Source of the DNA: an uncultured Polymorphobacter sp.
GTDB taxonomy: Bacteria > Pseudomonadota > Alphaproteobacteria > Sphingomonadales > Sphingomonadaceae
Assembly: GCA_937894055.1 (NCBI GenBank)
Contig: CALDHQ010000468.1
Span: forward strand, 1 to 5,942
Reading direction: 5' to 3'
DNA: 5,942 bases
The notes beneath the pieces were generated by a model. That model did not search any database, had not been told where the DNA came from, and was given only the letters and a program-made list of their open reading frames with translations. The translations under genes and the position numbers were made by a program. Below are positions 5,251-5,942 of this stretch, in pieces (the first letter of the stretch is position 1; every line of letters begins with the position of its first letter).

Positions 5251-5892
5251 TCAGCCCCCCGCCGCAATCATCGCCGTCACCGCCTTGATGCGCGCATCAA
5301 GGTCGGGCAGCCACGGCGCGTCCGACGGGCTGCTGTCGCGCAGCGTCTGCCACTCGCGCAGCGCCGCCTTGGCGTCACCGGCCTGCAGCCACGCCAGCCC
5401 GAGGAAGTAGCGCGGCGCCGGATTTTCGGGGGCGAGCTTGCTGGCATTGTCGAACGCCAGCCGCGCCGCCGGGGTCACCATGCCGCCGGCGTGCATCATC
5501 ATCGCCTGGCCCAGGCCGACCCATAGGTCGGCATCGTTGGGCATCGCGCTTAGCGCGACCTGCAGCCCTGAAATCGCGTCTTCGGTGCGGCCTTCGCGGG
5601 TCAGCGCGTCGGCAAAGGTCAGCCAGGCACCGACATCGCCCGAGTTGGTGAGCAGCGCCTGCCGCGCGGCTTCGAATTCGGTGGTCGAGGCGCGGTCGGC
5701 TTCGGGGCGCGGTGCCGGGACGGCGGGTAAGTCGGGTCGCCCTGCCACCAGATAGCCGGCGACGCCGAGCGCCAGGGCGCCGAGCACGGCAATGACGCGC
5801 GGACGCTGCCGCCAGCTGCCGCGCAGCATCAGCCCGGCAATCAAGGCGGCGAGCAGCGCGACCGCCGCGAGGCTGACGACGAGTGGGGTCAT
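5251..5892 (-). CDS. ccmI: Cytochrome c maturation protein CcmI (CycH-like TPR protein)
   Basis: A 213-residue membrane-anchored TPR protein. Two N-terminal transmembrane segments (about 3-24 and 33-50) flank a short basic loop (RGSWRQRPR). A Pro-rich link with 'GRPDLPA' (51-57) follows, then periplasmic TPR-like repeats at about 85-120, 121-157 and 158-191 with the usual 'W..fadal...G....Ai..l..Al...P' pattern. This is the layout of CcmI/CycH, which binds the C-terminus of apocytochrome c and hands it to the CcmF-CcmH haem ligation complex. It is much shorter than the Rhodobacter form (about 400 residues) and close to the C-terminal half of E. coli CcmH. The ATG overlaps the upstream gene's stop as ATGA, and GGAG lies eight bases before it. 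The product ends at TGA 5253-5251, just after the palindromic element. Confidence 0.85.
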   Translation of the reverse strand: MTPLVVSLAAVALLAALIAGLMLRGSWRQRPRVIAVLGALALGVAGYLVAGRPDLPAVPAPRPEADRASTTEFEAARQALLTNSGDVGAWLTFADALTREGRTEDAISGLQVALSAMPNDADLWVGLGQAMMMHAGGMVTPAARLAFDNASKLAPENPAPRYFLGLAWLQAGDAKAALREWQTLRDSSPSDAPWLPDLDARIKAVTAMIAAGG

Positions 5893-5942
5893 GATTTTGT
5901 CTCCGCGCCGCGCCGCCGGAACAGTCGCAGCGCCAGCAGCAG
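5889..5942 (-). CDS. ccmH: C-terminal end of probable CcmH/NrfF (partial)
   Basis: The last 17 codons of a gene entering from the right edge read LLLALRLFRRRGAETKS then TGA (5891-5889), overlapping the ccmI start codon as ATGA. A leucine-rich membrane segment end followed by a basic RRR tail is how CcmH (the CxxC apocytochrome c thiol-handling subunit) ends. CcmH commonly precedes CcmI in alphaproteobacterial ccm operons. The catalytic CxxC lies outside the window, so identity rests on this short tail and the gene order. Confidence 0.55.
   Translation of the reverse strand: MLLALRLFRRRGAETKS

Overview
This window looks like the end of a draft-assembly contig from a GC-rich alphaproteobacterium, most likely a sphingomonad (Sphingomonadales). 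The evidence is family style: a large TonB-dependent receptor without a signalling domain, an SDR of the common sphingomonad type, a short 4-TM protein beginning 'TPWHLWVIGVI', and a short CcmI. The genus cannot be called. The first 48 bases are not biological. They are an Illumina TruSeq P5-side adapter with an 8-nt index, so genomic sequence starts at base 49 and the gene cut there was truncated by the assembly.

Left part (49-2230): the 3' end of a GFA-family (CENP-V/Mss4-like fold) zinc protein runs rightwards. It converges on, and overlaps by 160 bp, a leftward three-gene unit: an SDR oxidoreductase (GTG start, 2230 to 1457), a TauE/SafE-type membrane exporter (GTG start one base after the SDR stop, 1455 to 712) and a small 4-TM membrane protein (673 to 143). 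The tight spacing suggests one transcript.

Middle (2231-5050): a 210-bp divergent control region holds a perfect 7-bp inverted repeat beside the SDR ribosome site, a 9-bp direct repeat and a leader hairpin. It precedes an 869-aa TonB-dependent outer-membrane receptor with signal peptide, TonB box, plug and barrel. The receptor gene ends in a strong intrinsic terminator with a TTCG loop.

Right part (5051-5942): the gap to the next gene contains a ~125-bp composite palindrome made of two REP-like halves in inverted orientation, whose hairpin stems differ but each remains self-complementary. After it come leftward cytochrome c maturation genes: ccmI (TPR protein) and, overlapping it by ATGA, the last 17 codons of a probable ccmH.

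Reading of the whole: the receptor, SDR and exporter may form a divergent unit that imports and oxidises an unidentified small molecule. The receptor substrate and the SDR substrate cannot be read from sequence. No clearly new biological system is present. The items most worth checking are the REP-like element, the convergent overlap, the Asn-to-Asp change in the SDR active site and the divergent operator-like repeats.
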